This document shows, in pieces, positions 50,227-59,444 of a DNA stretch of 64,000 bases. The position numbers were made by a program, and so were the translations under genes. Source of the DNA: CAXXIC01 sp964534355 (GTDB taxonomy: Bacteria > Bacteroidota > Bacteroidia > Bacteroidales > UBA7332); NCBI GenBank assembly GCA_964534355.1, contig CAZHNZ010000001.1, positions 1-64,000 of the forward strand, written 5' to 3'. Position 1 is the stretch's first letter. Each line of letters begins with the position of its first letter. The notes beneath the pieces were generated by a model. It was not told the DNA's origin, made no database searches, and saw only the letters and a list, made by a program, of their open reading frames with translations.

Positions 50227-50991
50227 ATGGGTCAAAAAGTTAATCCAATAAGTAACCGCTTAGGTATCGTTCGTGGTTGGGACTCAAACTGGTATGCAGG
50301 TAAAAACTGCGGTGATACACTTTTAGAAGATAGTAAGATCCGTAAATATCTGACTGCTCGTCTTGCTAAAGCCAGCATTTCACGTATTATTATTGAACGT
50401 ACTTTGAAATTGGTCACTATCACTGTTTGCACTGCTCGCCCCGGTATTATTATCGGAAAGGGTGGACAGGAAGTTGACAAACTCAAAGAAGAGTTGAAAA
50501 AGATCACAGATAAAGATGTTCAAATCAACATCTTCGAAGTGAAAAAACCAGAATTGGACGCAGTTATTGTAGCAAACAATATCGCTCGTCAGTTGGAAGG
50601 AAAGATTGCTTACCGTCGTGCGGTGAAAATGGCAATTGCTTCTACTATGAGATTGGGTGCTGAAGGTATCAAAATCCAAATCTCTGGTCGTCTTAATGGT
50701 GCTGAAATGGCGCGTTCTGAAATGTATAAAGAAGGAAGAACTCCTCTGCATACTTTGAGAGCTGACATTGATTATGCTTTGGCTGAAGCATTAACTAAAG
50801 TTGGTTTATTGGGTGTTAAGGTTTGGATTTGCCGTGGTGAAATTTATGGCAAAAAAGATTTAACTCCTTCATTTACTCAACAAAAAGAATCTGGTCGTAA
50901 CCAGGGTGGTGGTCAAAACCACGGTGGTCAAAGACGTGAAGGCGGTCGTGACGGTGGTCGTGATGGCGGTAGATTCAATAAGAAAAAATAA
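50227..50991 (+). CDS. rpsC: 30S ribosomal protein S3
   Basis: 254 residues. KH domain GIIIGKGGQEVDKLKEELKK. The last 30 or so residues are a low-complexity Gly/Arg/Asn tail (GRDGGRDGGRFNKKK) not found in E. coli S3. Confidence 0.97.
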   Translation: MGQKVNPISNRLGIVRGWDSNWYAGKNCGDTLLEDSKIRKYLTARLAKASISRIIIERTLKLVTITVCTARPGIIIGKGGQEVDKLKEELKKITDKDVQINIFEVKKPELDAVIVANNIARQLEGKIAYRRAVKMAIASTMRLGAEGIKIQISGRLNGAEMARSEMYKEGRTPLHTLRADIDYALAEALTKVGLLGVKVWICRGEIYGKKDLTPSFTQQKESGRNQGGGQNHGGQRREGGRDGGRDGGRFNKKK

Positions 50992-51021
50992 GTAATTAAT
51001 TATCACTGAATTTTACAGACA

Positions 51022-51453
51022 ATGTTACAACCGAAGAAAACAAAGTTCAGAAGACAACAAAAAGGGCGCATGAAAGGTGTGGCCCAACGAGGTAATCAGT
51101 TGGCATTCGGTTCATTTGGTATAAAGGCTTTAGAGTCAAAATGGATCACCGGTCGTCAAATCGAAGCTGCTCGTATCGCGGTAACCCGTTACATGCAACG
51201 TCAGGGTCAGATTTGGATTCGCATCTTCCCGGATAAGCCTATTACCAAGAAACCGGCAGAAGTACGTATGGGTAAAGGTAAAGGTGCGCCAGAAGGATTT
51301 GTGGCGCCGGTTACTCCCGGTAGAATAATGTTTGAAGTTGAAGGCGTTTCTTTTGAAATCGCTAAAGAGGCTTTACGTCTTGCAGCTCAAAAATTACCGG
51401 TAACTACCAAATTTGTGGTCAGACGAGATTATGATGCTAACGAAAACGCATAA
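51022..51453 (+). CDS. rplP: 50S ribosomal protein L16
   Basis: 143 residues (MLQPKKTKFRRQQKGRMKGV; RMGKGKGAPEGFVAPVTPG). The segment binds the A-site tRNA region. Confidence 0.98.
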   Translation: MLQPKKTKFRRQQKGRMKGVAQRGNQLAFGSFGIKALESKWITGRQIEAARIAVTRYMQRQGQIWIRIFPDKPITKKPAEVRMGKGKGAPEGFVAPVTPGRIMFEVEGVSFEIAKEALRLAAQKLPVTTKFVVRRDYDANENA

Positions 51454-51459
51454 TAAATT

Positions 51460-51657
51460 ATGAAAGTAGCAGAAATTAAAGAACTAAGTACAAAGGAATT
51501 GATTGAGAAGATTGATGCAGATTCTTCAATTATGGATCAATTATGTTTAAATCACTCAATTACTCCTTTGGACAATCCTGTAAAGATTAAAGGTCTACGC
51601 AGAGACATCGCGCGAATGAAAACAGTTTTGCGCGATCGTGAAATAAACCAACAATAA
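51460..51657 (+). CDS. rpmC: 50S ribosomal protein L29
   Basis: 65 residues, all-helical (EIKELSTKELIEKIDADSSI; LRRDIARMKTVLRDREINQQ). Lies near the tunnel exit beside L23. Confidence 0.95.
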   Translation: MKVAEIKELSTKELIEKIDADSSIMDQLCLNHSITPLDNPVKIKGLRRDIARMKTVLRDREINQQ

Positions 51658-51670
51658 CCAATTGAGCCTG

Positions 51671-51928
51671 ATGGAAACAAGAAATCTTAGAAAAGAACGT
51701 GTAGGAGTTGTTTTCAGCAATAAAATGGATAAAACCATTACTATTGCAATTAAATGGAAAGAAAAACACCCTATCTACGGCAAATTCGTTAATAAAACGA
51801 AGAAATATCACGCTCACGACGAGAAGAATGATTGCAATATTGGTGATAAAGTGAAGATCATGGAGACTCGTCCACTGAGCAAATTGAAAAGATGGAGATT
51901 AGTAGAAATAATCGAAAGAGCTAAGTAA
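51671..51928 (+). CDS. rpsQ: 30S ribosomal protein S17
   Basis: 85 residues from the ATG at 51671 (METRNLRKERVGVVFSNKMD). A TTG nine bases before is rejected as the start. Confidence 0.97.
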   Translation: METRNLRKERVGVVFSNKMDKTITIAIKWKEKHPIYGKFVNKTKKYHAHDEKNDCNIGDKVKIMETRPLSKLKRWRLVEIIERAK

Positions 51929-51930
51929 AC

Positions 51931-52296
51931 ATGATACAACAAGAGTCAAGACTTATAGTGGCTGATAACAGTGGAGCTAAACAAGCTCTTTGTATCAGAG
52001 TATTGGGCGGAACAAGAAAGCGCTATGCAACTGTTGGCGATATTATCGTAGTTGCAGTAAAAAGCGTAATCCCTTCTAGTGATGTGAAAAAAGGAGCTGT
52101 TTCTAAAGCAGTAATAGTTAGAACAAAGAAGGAAATCCGTCGTGCAGACGGATCGTATATTCGATTCGATGATAATGCCTGTGTACTGTTGAATGGTGCA
52201 GGCGATATGAGAGGAAGCCGTATTTTCGGCCCCGTTGCCCGTGAAATTCGTGCAACAAACATGAAAATTGTGTCACTAGCGCCTGAGGTGCTTTAA
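51931..52296 (+). CDS. rplN: 50S ribosomal protein L14
   Basis: 121 residues (MIQQESRLIVADNSGAKQAL; GSRIFGPVAREIRATNMKI). Contacts the 30S subunit. It starts two bases after rpsQ. Confidence 0.98.
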   Translation: MIQQESRLIVADNSGAKQALCIRVLGGTRKRYATVGDIIVVAVKSVIPSSDVKKGAVSKAVIVRTKKEIRRADGSYIRFDDNACVLLNGAGDMRGSRIFGPVAREIRATNMKIVSLAPEVL

Positions 52297-52310
52297 ATCC
52301 AACAATTAGA

Positions 52311-52631
52311 ATGGGTAAGTTACATATTAAAAAAGGCGACATGGTCTTTGTCAACGCCGGAAACGATAAAGGTAAAACCGGTCGTGTCCTTGAGGTTTTA
52401 ATCAAAACAAACCGGGCAGTTGTAGAAGGCGTTAACATGGTTTCAAAAGCCGTTAAACCTAATGCGCAAAATCCGCAGGGAGGTATTGTAAAAAAAGAGG
52501 CTTCTATTCATATTTCGAATCTGAATCAATTGGATCCGAAATCAAAGAAACCGACTCGTATCGGTCGTAAGATGAACGAAGAAGGAGTTTTAGTTCGTGT
52601 ATCTAAAAAATCAGGAGAGGAGATTAAGTAA
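52311..52631 (+). CDS. rplX: 50S ribosomal protein L24
   Basis: 106 residues. KOW motif DMVFVNAGNDKGKTGRVLEV. An assembly starter of the large subunit. Overlaps rplE by one base. Confidence 0.97.
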   Translation: MGKLHIKKGDMVFVNAGNDKGKTGRVLEVLIKTNRAVVEGVNMVSKAVKPNAQNPQGGIVKKEASIHISNLNQLDPKSKKPTRIGRKMNEEGVLVRVSKKSGEEIK

Positions 52632-53188
52632 TGAGCAATACTGCCAGTCTTAAAAAAGATTACAATGAAAGAGTTGTTCCTGCTTTGATGAAAGAATTCA
52701 ACTACAAAACAGTTATGCAAGTTCCTGTTTTGAAGAAAATCGTTATCAATCAAGGTTTGGGTATAGCCGTAGCTGATAAAAAAATTATTGAAACAGCTAT
52801 CAATGAGTTATCAAATATCACAGGTCAAAAAGCAGTAGCTACTTTGTCTAAGAAAGATATTTCAAACTTCAAGTTACGTAAGAAAATGCCTATCGGTGTG
52901 ATGGTCACTTTACGTCGTGAACAAATGTACGAGTTTCTTGAAAGATTAGTTCGTGTTGCGCTACCACGTATCCGAGATTTCAAAGGAATTGAAGGAAAAC
53001 TGGATGGAAGAGGCAATTATACCCTCGGAATTCAGGAACAAATCATTTTTCCTGAAATAAATATCGACAATATTAGTAAAATCTTAGGAATGAATATTAC
53101 CTTTGTGACCTCTGCGCAAACAGATGAAGAAGGTTATGCTCTTCTTAAGGAATTTGGTTTACCGTTTAAGAACGCTAAAAAAGATTAA
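52631..53188 (+). CDS. rplE: 50S ribosomal protein L5
   Basis: 185 residues (IVINQGLGIAVADKKIIETA; GRGNYTLGIQEQIIFPEI). Binds 5S rRNA. Start overlaps the rplX stop. Confidence 0.98.
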   Translation: MSNTASLKKDYNERVVPALMKEFNYKTVMQVPVLKKIVINQGLGIAVADKKIIETAINELSNITGQKAVATLSKKDISNFKLRKKMPIGVMVTLRREQMYEFLERLVRVALPRIRDFKGIEGKLDGRGNYTLGIQEQIIFPEINIDNISKILGMNITFVTSAQTDEEGYALLKEFGLPFKNAKKD

Positions 53189-53194
53189 TTCGAT

Positions 53195-53464
53195 ATGGCA
53201 AAAGAATCAATGAAAGCCCGCGAGGTGAAAAGAGCCAAGCTTGTTGCTAAATATGCTGCTAAAAGAGAGCAACTTAAGAAAGATGGCAACTTTGAGGCGT
53301 TGCAAGCGCTTCCGAAGAATGCATCTCCGGTGCGCCTTCACAACCGTTGCAAAATTACAGGAAGACCGAAAGGATATGTTCGTCAGTTCGGAGTTTCACG
53401 TATTCAATTTCGTGAAATGGCTTCTGCCGGATTAATTCCCGGTGTAAAGAAAGCAAGTTGGTAA
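53195..53464 (+). CDS. rpsN: 30S ribosomal protein S14, zinc-free form
   Basis: 89 residues, the long form without the two CxxC pairs (only one Cys, in HNRCKITGRPKGYVRQFGVS). So zinc is not needed. Confidence 0.97.
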   Translation: MAKESMKAREVKRAKLVAKYAAKREQLKKDGNFEALQALPKNASPVRLHNRCKITGRPKGYVRQFGVSRIQFREMASAGLIPGVKKASW

Positions 53465-53524
53465 GAAAATTTTTATTGTGTTAAATATTGTCCGGATGTC
53501 CCGGATCAATTTAATTATTTTATT

Positions 53525-53920
53525 ATGACAGATCCTATTGCAGATTATTTGACCAGATTAAGAAACGCGATTAAAGCTAATCATCGCGTTGTTGAAATTC
53601 CTGCGTCAAATTTGAAAAAAGAAATCACTAAGATTCTCTTTGAAAAAGGCTACATCCTTAATTTTAAGTTTGTAGAAGAAGGACCTCAGGGTTCTATTAA
53701 AATTGCTTTGAAGTATGACCTTGTGAATAAGGTGAATGCTATCAAAGTATTGCGTCGTGTATCTACACCCGGTTTACGTCAGTACACCGGTTATAAAGAG
53801 ATGCCAAGAGTGTTAAACGGTTTAGGTATTGCTGTTCTTTCTACTTCGAAAGGTGTAATGACAGACAAAGAAGCAAGAGACCTCAAAATCGGTGGTGAAG
53901 TATTGTGTTACATTTATTAA
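53525..53920 (+). CDS. rpsH: 30S ribosomal protein S8
   Basis: 131 residues (MTDPIADYLTRLRNAIKANH; STSKGVMTDKEARDLKIGGE). Binds 16S helix 21; often the regulator of its operon. Confidence 0.98.
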   Translation: MTDPIADYLTRLRNAIKANHRVVEIPASNLKKEITKILFEKGYILNFKFVEEGPQGSIKIALKYDLVNKVNAIKVLRRVSTPGLRQYTGYKEMPRVLNGLGIAVLSTSKGVMTDKEARDLKIGGEVLCYIY

Positions 53921-53937
53921 TCAAGGAGGAAAGTTAG

Positions 53938-54495
53938 ATGTCAAGAATTGGAAAATTGCCTATTGCTATCCCTGCCGGAGTAAATGTAACTATTGCTGAT
54001 GATGTTGTTACTGTAAAAGGTCCTAAGGGAACTTTGGCACAACAAATCACCGGAGGCGTTCAGGTTGTTATCGAGAATAATAATGTTATTTTGAGCAGAC
54101 CAACAGATGAAAGTCAACAACGTGCATTGCACGGTTTGTATCGTTCTTTGCTTAACAACATGGTTATTGGTGTTTCTGAAGGCTATCGCAAGGAAATGGA
54201 ATTAGTTGGTGTTGGATATCGTGTTGCAAACAATGGACAAATTATTGAGTTTACATTGGGTTATAGCCACAGTATTTTCCTCCAGGTTCCGGCTGAAGTG
54301 AAAGTTGAAACTAAATCAGAGAGAAATAAAAACCCGTTGTTGATCCTCGAATCGTGTGATAAACAGCTTTTAGGACAAGTATGTTCTAAAGTTCGTTCTT
54401 TCCGCAAACCTGAACCATACAAAGGAAAAGGTATTAAGTTCGTAGGAGAAGTTATCCGCAGAAAGTCTGGTAAGTCTGCAGGTAAGGGTAAATAA
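53938..54495 (+). CDS. rplF: 50S ribosomal protein L6
   Basis: 185 residues (MSRIGKLPIAIPAGVNVTIA; PEPYKGKGIKFVGEVIRRKS). Preceded by an AGGAGG-like GGAGGAAAG, unusually strong for this phylum. Confidence 0.98.
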   Translation: MSRIGKLPIAIPAGVNVTIADDVVTVKGPKGTLAQQITGGVQVVIENNNVILSRPTDESQQRALHGLYRSLLNNMVIGVSEGYRKEMELVGVGYRVANNGQIIEFTLGYSHSIFLQVPAEVKVETKSERNKNPLLILESCDKQLLGQVCSKVRSFRKPEPYKGKGIKFVGEVIRRKSGKSAGKGK

Positions 54496-54516
54496 TTCAT
54501 GTAAATAAGCAATGCT

Positions 54517-54858
54517 ATGTTAAAAAAGATAGAAAGAAGACTGAGAATCAAACGTAGTGTACGTGCTAAAATTTCGGGAACTACCGCAATTCCACGTATG
54601 TCTGTTTTCAGAAGTAACAGTCAAATATATGTTCAAATCATTGATGATACTACCGGCAAGACTTTAGTCGCTGCTAATTCATTAGGTTTAGACAAAGCTG
54701 CCAAAAAAGAGCAAGCTGCCAAAGTTGGTGAAGTTATTGCTAAAAAAGCAGTTGAAGCAGGTATTACTGCCGTTGTTTTCGACCGTAACGGATATTTGTA
54801 TCACGGTAGAGTTAAAGAATTGGCAGAGGCTGCCCGTAACGCTGGACTTAAATTTTAA
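54517..54858 (+). CDS. rplR: 50S ribosomal protein L18
   Basis: 113 residues (RISVFRSN-type core: RMSVFRSNSQIYVQIIDD; FDRNGYLYHGRVKELAEAAR). Binds 5S rRNA with L5. Confidence 0.97.
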   Translation: MLKKIERRLRIKRSVRAKISGTTAIPRMSVFRSNSQIYVQIIDDTTGKTLVAANSLGLDKAAKKEQAAKVGEVIAKKAVEAGITAVVFDRNGYLYHGRVKELAEAARNAGLKF

Positions 54859-54863
54859 TCATC

Positions 54864-55382
54864 ATGTCAGGAATAAATAATAAAGTAAAAACAACTACCG
54901 ATTTGGAGTTGAAAGATAGATTGGTAGCCATTAACCGTGTTACGAAAGTAACCAAAGGTGGACGTACTTTTAGCTTTTCTGCTATCGTGGTGGTAGGAAA
55001 TGAAGATGGTATCGTAGGTTGGGGGCTTGGTAAGGCAGGCGAAGTAACCAGTGCAATTGCAAAAGGTGTTGAAGCTGCAAAAAAGAACCTGATAAAAGTT
55101 CCTGTTCATAAAGGAACTATACCTCACGAGCAATTTTCTAAGTTTGGTGGTGCAGAGGTTTTCTTGAAGCCTGCATCACATGGAACCGGAGTTAAAGCCG
55201 GTGGTTCTATGCGTGCTGTATTGGAGAGTGTTGGTGTTACAGACGTTTTGGCAAAGTCAAAAGGTTCTTCAAACCCTCACAACCTTGTAAAAGCGACTAT
55301 TGTTGCTTTGGGAGAATTACGTGATGCATATACCGTTGCTCAAAACAGAGGTGTATCGATGGAAAAAGTTTTTAAAGGATAA
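54864..55382 (+). CDS. rpsE: 30S ribosomal protein S5
   Basis: 172 residues (VTKVTKGGRTFSFSAIVVVG; GWGLGKAGEVTSAIAKGVEA). The VTKVTKGG loop is where spectinomycin-type resistance changes occur; nothing abnormal seen. Confidence 0.98.
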   Translation: MSGINNKVKTTTDLELKDRLVAINRVTKVTKGGRTFSFSAIVVVGNEDGIVGWGLGKAGEVTSAIAKGVEAAKKNLIKVPVHKGTIPHEQFSKFGGAEVFLKPASHGTGVKAGGSMRAVLESVGVTDVLAKSKGSSNPHNLVKATIVALGELRDAYTVAQNRGVSMEKVFKG

Positions 55383-55401
55383 TTTGGGAGGAACATAGAT
55401 C

Positions 55402-55575
55402 ATGGCAATAATTAGAATTAAGCAAGTTAAGAGCAGAATCAAATGTCCTGCAACCCAAAAAAGAACTTTGGATGCATTGGGTTTAACCAAACTGAATAAA
55501 GTTGTAGAGCATGAAGATACTCCACAAATTATGGGTATGGTTACGAAAGTAAAACACCTGATTTCTGTACTATAA
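55402..55575 (+). CDS. rpmD: 50S ribosomal protein L30
   Basis: 57 residues, read directly from the sequence (MAIIRIKQVKSRIKCPATQK; TLDALGLTKLNKVVEHEDT; PQIMGMVTKVKHLISVL). The usual length for L30 and in the usual place between rpsE and rplO. It is preceded by GGGAGGAA, a good ribosome binding site. Confidence 0.96.
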   Translation: MAIIRIKQVKSRIKCPATQKRTLDALGLTKLNKVVEHEDTPQIMGMVTKVKHLISVL

Positions 55576-55604
55576 TCTAAGTAATAAAGTTAATTTATAA
55601 AGAT

Positions 55605-56051
55605 ATGAATTTAAGTAAATTAAGCCCCGCTCCTGGTTCTGTTAAAACCAGAAAAAGAATTGGCCGTGGAACCGGTTCCGGTTTAGGTGGTACCTCTACA
55701 AGAGGTCACAAAGGCGCCAAATCAAGATCGGGATATTCCAGAAAAATTGGTTTTGAAGGTGGTCAGATGCCTATTCAAAGACGTTTGCCTAAGTTTGGTT
55801 TTAAGAACTTCAATCGTGTTGAATACAAAGCTATCAATTTGTCAACATTGCAAACATTGGCAGAAAGTTTATCTTTGTCTAAGATTAGTGTTGATAACCT
55901 TATTGAAGCAGGTTTTGTGTCTTCAAATCAATTAGTTAAAATTTTGGGTAACGGTTCTTTAACTGTTAAGATTGATGTTGAAGCTAATGCTTTTTCTAAA
56001 TCTGCAGAAGCTGCAATCGTAGCTACAGGAGGAACCGCTATAATAATCTAA
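55605..56051 (+). CDS. rplO: 50S ribosomal protein L15
   Basis: 148 residues (KRIGRGTGSGLGGTSTRGHK; FEGGQMPIQRRLPKFGFKN). Adjoins secY. Confidence 0.98.
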   Translation: MNLSKLSPAPGSVKTRKRIGRGTGSGLGGTSTRGHKGAKSRSGYSRKIGFEGGQMPIQRRLPKFGFKNFNRVEYKAINLSTLQTLAESLSLSKISVDNLIEAGFVSSNQLVKILGNGSLTVKIDVEANAFSKSAEAAIVATGGTAIII

Positions 56052-56055
56052 GCCG

Positions 56056-57393
56056 ATGAGAGCCATTGAAACCTTAAAAAACATTTGGAAGATTGAAGAC
56101 CTGAAAAATCGAATCATCACTACTCTTTTACTTGTAGCAGTGTATCGGTTTGGTTCTTTTGTTGTTCTTCCGGGTATAAATCCTGATGCGCTAACTGCGC
56201 TTCAGTCGCAAACTAAAAGTGGATTACTTGCTTTATTAGACATGTTTTCCGGTGGAGCGTTTTCGAACGCTTCTGTGTTTGCTCTTGGAATTATGCCTTA
56301 CATCTCTGCTTCAATTGTAATCCAATTGCTGACTATTGCGGTTCCTAAGTTCCAAAAGATGCAAAAGGAGGGTGAAAGCGGAAGACGTAAAATGAATCAG
56401 TACACGCGTTATTTAACCGTTGCTATTCTTTTGTTTCAAGCTCCGTCATATTTGATTAACCTGAACGTGCAAATGAAGGGTATTGGGTTGCCCACTGGCA
56501 TTTGGTTTATGATATCTTCGACTATCATTTTGACAGCCGGAAGTATGTTTATCATGTGGTTAGGAGAAAAAATTACAGACAAAGGTGTTGGAAATGGTAT
56601 TTCTTTTATCATTCTTGTTGGTATTATAGCACGCCTTCCTCATGCCGTTGTTGCAGAATTTACAAGTCGTACAGCAGATAAAGCCGGTGGTTTGGTTATG
56701 TTTATTGCCGAACTTGTGTTTTTGTTATTTGTTGTTGCTGCTGCAATCCTTCTCGTTCAGGGAACTCGTAAAGTGCCTGTTCAATATGCAAAGAAAATGG
56801 TTGGTAATACTCCTCAGTTCGGAGGAACAAGACAATACATTCCCCTTAAAATTAATGCAGCTGGTGTAATGCCTATCATATTTGCGCAAGCAATTATGTT
56901 TATTCCGATGACATTAATTGGGTTTGCTAATATTGAATCTGTGAATGGCTTTTTAGCTTCTTTTATGGATCATACTGGTTGGGGTTATAATGTTATGTTT
57001 GCATTGCTTATTGTTGTATTTACTTATTTTTATACGGCTATTACTATACAACCAACTGCAATGGCAGATGACATGAAGCGTAATAACGGGTTTATACCCG
57101 GTGTTAAGCCAGGTAAGCATACAGCTGAATATCTTGATGAGATTATGTCCCGTATTACTTTACCAGGTTCAATGTTTTTGGCTGTTATTGCTATATTACC
57201 GGCTTTTGCCAGCATGTTTGGAGTAAGTAGTGAATTCTCACAATTCTTTGGTGGTACATCTTTGCTCATTCTTGTAGGTGTTGTATTGGATACATTACAA
57301 CAAGTAGAGAGCCATTTGTTGATGCGTCACTACGATGGGTTGTTGAAATCCGGAAAAATAAAGGGTCGTACTGGTTCGCCCGCTGCTTATTGA
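56056..57393 (+). CDS. secY: Preprotein translocase subunit SecY
   Basis: 445 residues, ten spans. The plug and lateral gate region (FSGGAFSNASVFALGIMPYI) and QLLTIAVPKFQKMQKEGESG are typical, as is PGVKPGKHTAEYLDEIMSRI. Forms the channel with SecE and SecG. Two bases separate it from map. Confidence 0.98.
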   Translation: MRAIETLKNIWKIEDLKNRIITTLLLVAVYRFGSFVVLPGINPDALTALQSQTKSGLLALLDMFSGGAFSNASVFALGIMPYISASIVIQLLTIAVPKFQKMQKEGESGRRKMNQYTRYLTVAILLFQAPSYLINLNVQMKGIGLPTGIWFMISSTIILTAGSMFIMWLGEKITDKGVGNGISFIILVGIIARLPHAVVAEFTSRTADKAGGLVMFIAELVFLLFVVAAAILLVQGTRKVPVQYAKKMVGNTPQFGGTRQYIPLKINAAGVMPIIFAQAIMFIPMTLIGFANIESVNGFLASFMDHTGWGYNVMFALLIVVFTYFYTAITIQPTAMADDMKRNNGFIPGVKPGKHTAEYLDEIMSRITLPGSMFLAVIAILPAFASMFGVSSEFSQFFGGTSLLILVGVVLDTLQQVESHLLMRHYDGLLKSGKIKGRTGSPAAY

Positions 57394-57394
57394 T

Positions 57395-58174
57395 ATGATT
57401 TATATTAAAACAGACGATGAAATAGAACTAATTCGTAATAGTTCACTTCTGGTTGGAAAAACCCTGGCTCATGTGGCCAGTTTTATCCAACCGGGAGTTA
57501 CAACTGCCGAGTTAGATAAACAAGCTGAACAGTTTATTCGTGATCATCAGGCTATTCCGGCTTTTTTAGGATACAGTGGTTTTCCGAATTCTCTTTGTAC
57601 ATCTGTTAATAGTCAGGTCGTTCATGGAATTCCTAATTCAGTTCCTTTAAAAGAGGGTGATATTGTATCTGTAGATTGTGGTGTCCTTATGAATGGTTTT
57701 TATGGAGATTCTGCTTATACTTTTTGTGTAGGAGAAGTAGATGTAGAAACAATGAAATTATTGGAAACAACAAAAGAATCACTTTATTGCGGGATCGAAA
57801 AAGCCATTCATGGAAATAGAGTGGGTGATATCGGGAATGCTGTTCAGGAGTATTGTGAAAGACAATCTTATTCTGTGGTAAGAGAACTGGTAGGACATGG
57901 TGTCGGACGAAAACTTCATGAAGCGCCTGAAGTACCTAATTACGGAAGACGCGGAACCGGTCCTCTATTAAAATCCGGAATGGTATTAGCCATTGAGCCT
58001 ATGATAAATAGCGGATCGAAGAATATTGTTTTTGAAAAAGATGGATGGACAACCAGAACCAGAGATGGGAAAATGTCGGCTCATTTTGAACATACAATTG
58101 TAGTAAGACCCGGTAAGGCAGAAATTCTTTCTTCGTTTGAATTTATAGAACAAGTATTAAATAATAAAGCGTAA
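57395..58174 (+). CDS. map: Methionine aminopeptidase, type I
   Basis: 259 residues. Metal ligands lie in SVDCGVLMNGFYGDSAYTFC (two Asp), GHGVGRKLHEAP (His), AIEPM (Glu) and FEHTIVV (Glu). Removes the first Met from new proteins. Its place after secY is common in many phyla. Confidence 0.97.
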   Translation: MIYIKTDDEIELIRNSSLLVGKTLAHVASFIQPGVTTAELDKQAEQFIRDHQAIPAFLGYSGFPNSLCTSVNSQVVHGIPNSVPLKEGDIVSVDCGVLMNGFYGDSAYTFCVGEVDVETMKLLETTKESLYCGIEKAIHGNRVGDIGNAVQEYCERQSYSVVRELVGHGVGRKLHEAPEVPNYGRRGTGPLLKSGMVLAIEPMINSGSKNIVFEKDGWTTRTRDGKMSAHFEHTIVVRPGKAEILSSFEFIEQVLNNKA

Positions 58175-58183
58175 AAAATCAAT

Positions 58184-58402
58184 ATGTCTAAACAATCAGC
58201 TATCGAGCAAGATGGAACTATTATTGAGGCATTGTCAAATGCTATGTTCCGGGTCGAATTAGAAAACGGGCATGAAATTACAGCACACATTTCCGGTAAA
58301 ATGCGTATGCATTATATTAAGATATTACCCGGAGATAAAGTGAGAGTTGAGATGTCTCCTTATGATTTATCTAAAGGGAGAATAGCATTCAGATACAAAT
58401 AA
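58184..58402 (+). CDS. infA: Translation initiation factor IF-1
   Basis: 72 residues, S1-like OB fold (QDGTIIEALSNAMFRVELEN; GDKVRVEMSPYDLSKGRIAF). Binds the 30S A site at initiation. Confidence 0.98.
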   Translation: MSKQSAIEQDGTIIEALSNAMFRVELENGHEITAHISGKMRMHYIKILPGDKVRVEMSPYDLSKGRIAFRYK

Positions 58403-58413
58403 AAATAAACTAT

Positions 58414-58530
58414 ATGAAAGTAAGAGCATCTTTAAAAAAGCGCACTCCGGATTGTAAAATCGTGAGAAGAAATGGTCGCTTGTACGTAATTAACAAGAAA
58501 AACCCGAAGTTTAAACAACGTCAGGGATAA
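58414..58530 (+). CDS. rpmJ: 50S ribosomal protein L36
   Basis: 38 residues read directly (MKVRASLKKRTPDCKIVRRN; RLYVINKKNPKFKQRQG). It has a single Cys instead of the zinc-binding CxxC...C...H set, so this is the zinc-free form. Confidence 0.96.
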   Translation: MKVRASLKKRTPDCKIVRRNGRLYVINKKNPKFKQRQG

Positions 58531-58560
58531 TTTATTAATTTTGCAAAAATAATCAAGTAT

Positions 58561-58941
58561 ATGGCTATAAGAATAGTTGGGGTTGACTTGCCGCAAAATA
58601 AAAGAGCTGAAATTGCATTGACTTATATCTTCGGAATTGGTCGTAGTAGTTCATTGAGCATTCTTGAGAAGGCAGGAATCAACAAAGATACCAAAATTAA
58701 GGATTTGACAGATGCGCAAGCTGGTGCAATTCGTGAATTGATTGGTGCTGAGTATAAAGTAGAAGGTGATCTGCGTTCTGAGGTACAGCTTAATATCAAA
58801 CGTTTGATGGATATTGGTTGTTATCGTGGTGTTCGTCATCGTATTGGTTTGCCATTGCGTGGACAAAGTACCAAGAACAATGCCCGTACACGTAAGGGTA
58901 AAAAGAAAACTGTTGCAAACAAGAAAAAAGCTACTAAATAA
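58561..58941 (+). CDS. rpsM: 30S ribosomal protein S13
   Basis: 126 residues (RIVGVDLPQNKRAEIALTYI; GVRHRIGLPLRGQSTKNNAR). Contacts the P-site tRNA and the 50S subunit. Confidence 0.98.
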   Translation: MAIRIVGVDLPQNKRAEIALTYIFGIGRSSSLSILEKAGINKDTKIKDLTDAQAGAIRELIGAEYKVEGDLRSEVQLNIKRLMDIGCYRGVRHRIGLPLRGQSTKNNARTRKGKKKTVANKKKATK

Positions 58942-58949
58942 TAAGTGAT

Positions 58950-59339
58950 ATGGCAAAAAAAACAGTCGCAGCAAAGAAAAGAAATGTGAAAGTTGATGCC
59001 TATGGACAACTTCATGTTCATTCATCTTTCAACAACATTATCGTTTCGCTTGCAAACAGCGAAGGACAGGTGATTTCATGGTCTTCAGCCGGTAAAATGG
59101 GTTTCCGTGGATCAAAGAAAAATACTCCTTATGCAGCTCAAATGGCAGCTCAAGACTGCTCGAAAATTGCATTTGACCTTGGTTTGAGAAAAGTTAAGGC
59201 TTATGTAAAAGGACCAGGTAACGGACGTGAGTCTGCGATCAGAACTGTGCATGGTGCTGGAATTGAAGTAACTGAGATTATCGATGTTACACCACTTCCA
59301 CACAACGGATGTCGTCCTCCTAAGAGAAGAAGAGTCTAA
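58950..59339 (+). CDS. rpsK: 30S ribosomal protein S11
   Basis: 129 residues (HVHSSFNNIIVSLANSEGQV; PLPHNGCRPPKRRRV). Platform protein. Confidence 0.98.
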   Translation: MAKKTVAAKKRNVKVDAYGQLHVHSSFNNIIVSLANSEGQVISWSSAGKMGFRGSKKNTPYAAQMAAQDCSKIAFDLGLRKVKAYVKGPGNGRESAIRTVHGAGIEVTEIIDVTPLPHNGCRPPKRRRV

Positions 59340-59444
59340 TAAAATCCGAAATCCTGAATCCGTAATTAGTGAATTGATTGCACTAAGTCCTCTCTGCAAT
59401 CGCGGCTGCACCAAGAAGGGTTCTATAAAACAAATAAATAAAAA
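59340..59444 (+). promoter_or_regulatory. Spacer before rpsD with hairpin
   Basis: 105 bases with a TTAGTG/CACTAA stem (59366-59386 region) and a GC-rich CTGCAATCGCGGCTGCA stretch. It may be an S4 control site. Evidence is structural only. Confidence 0.3.
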
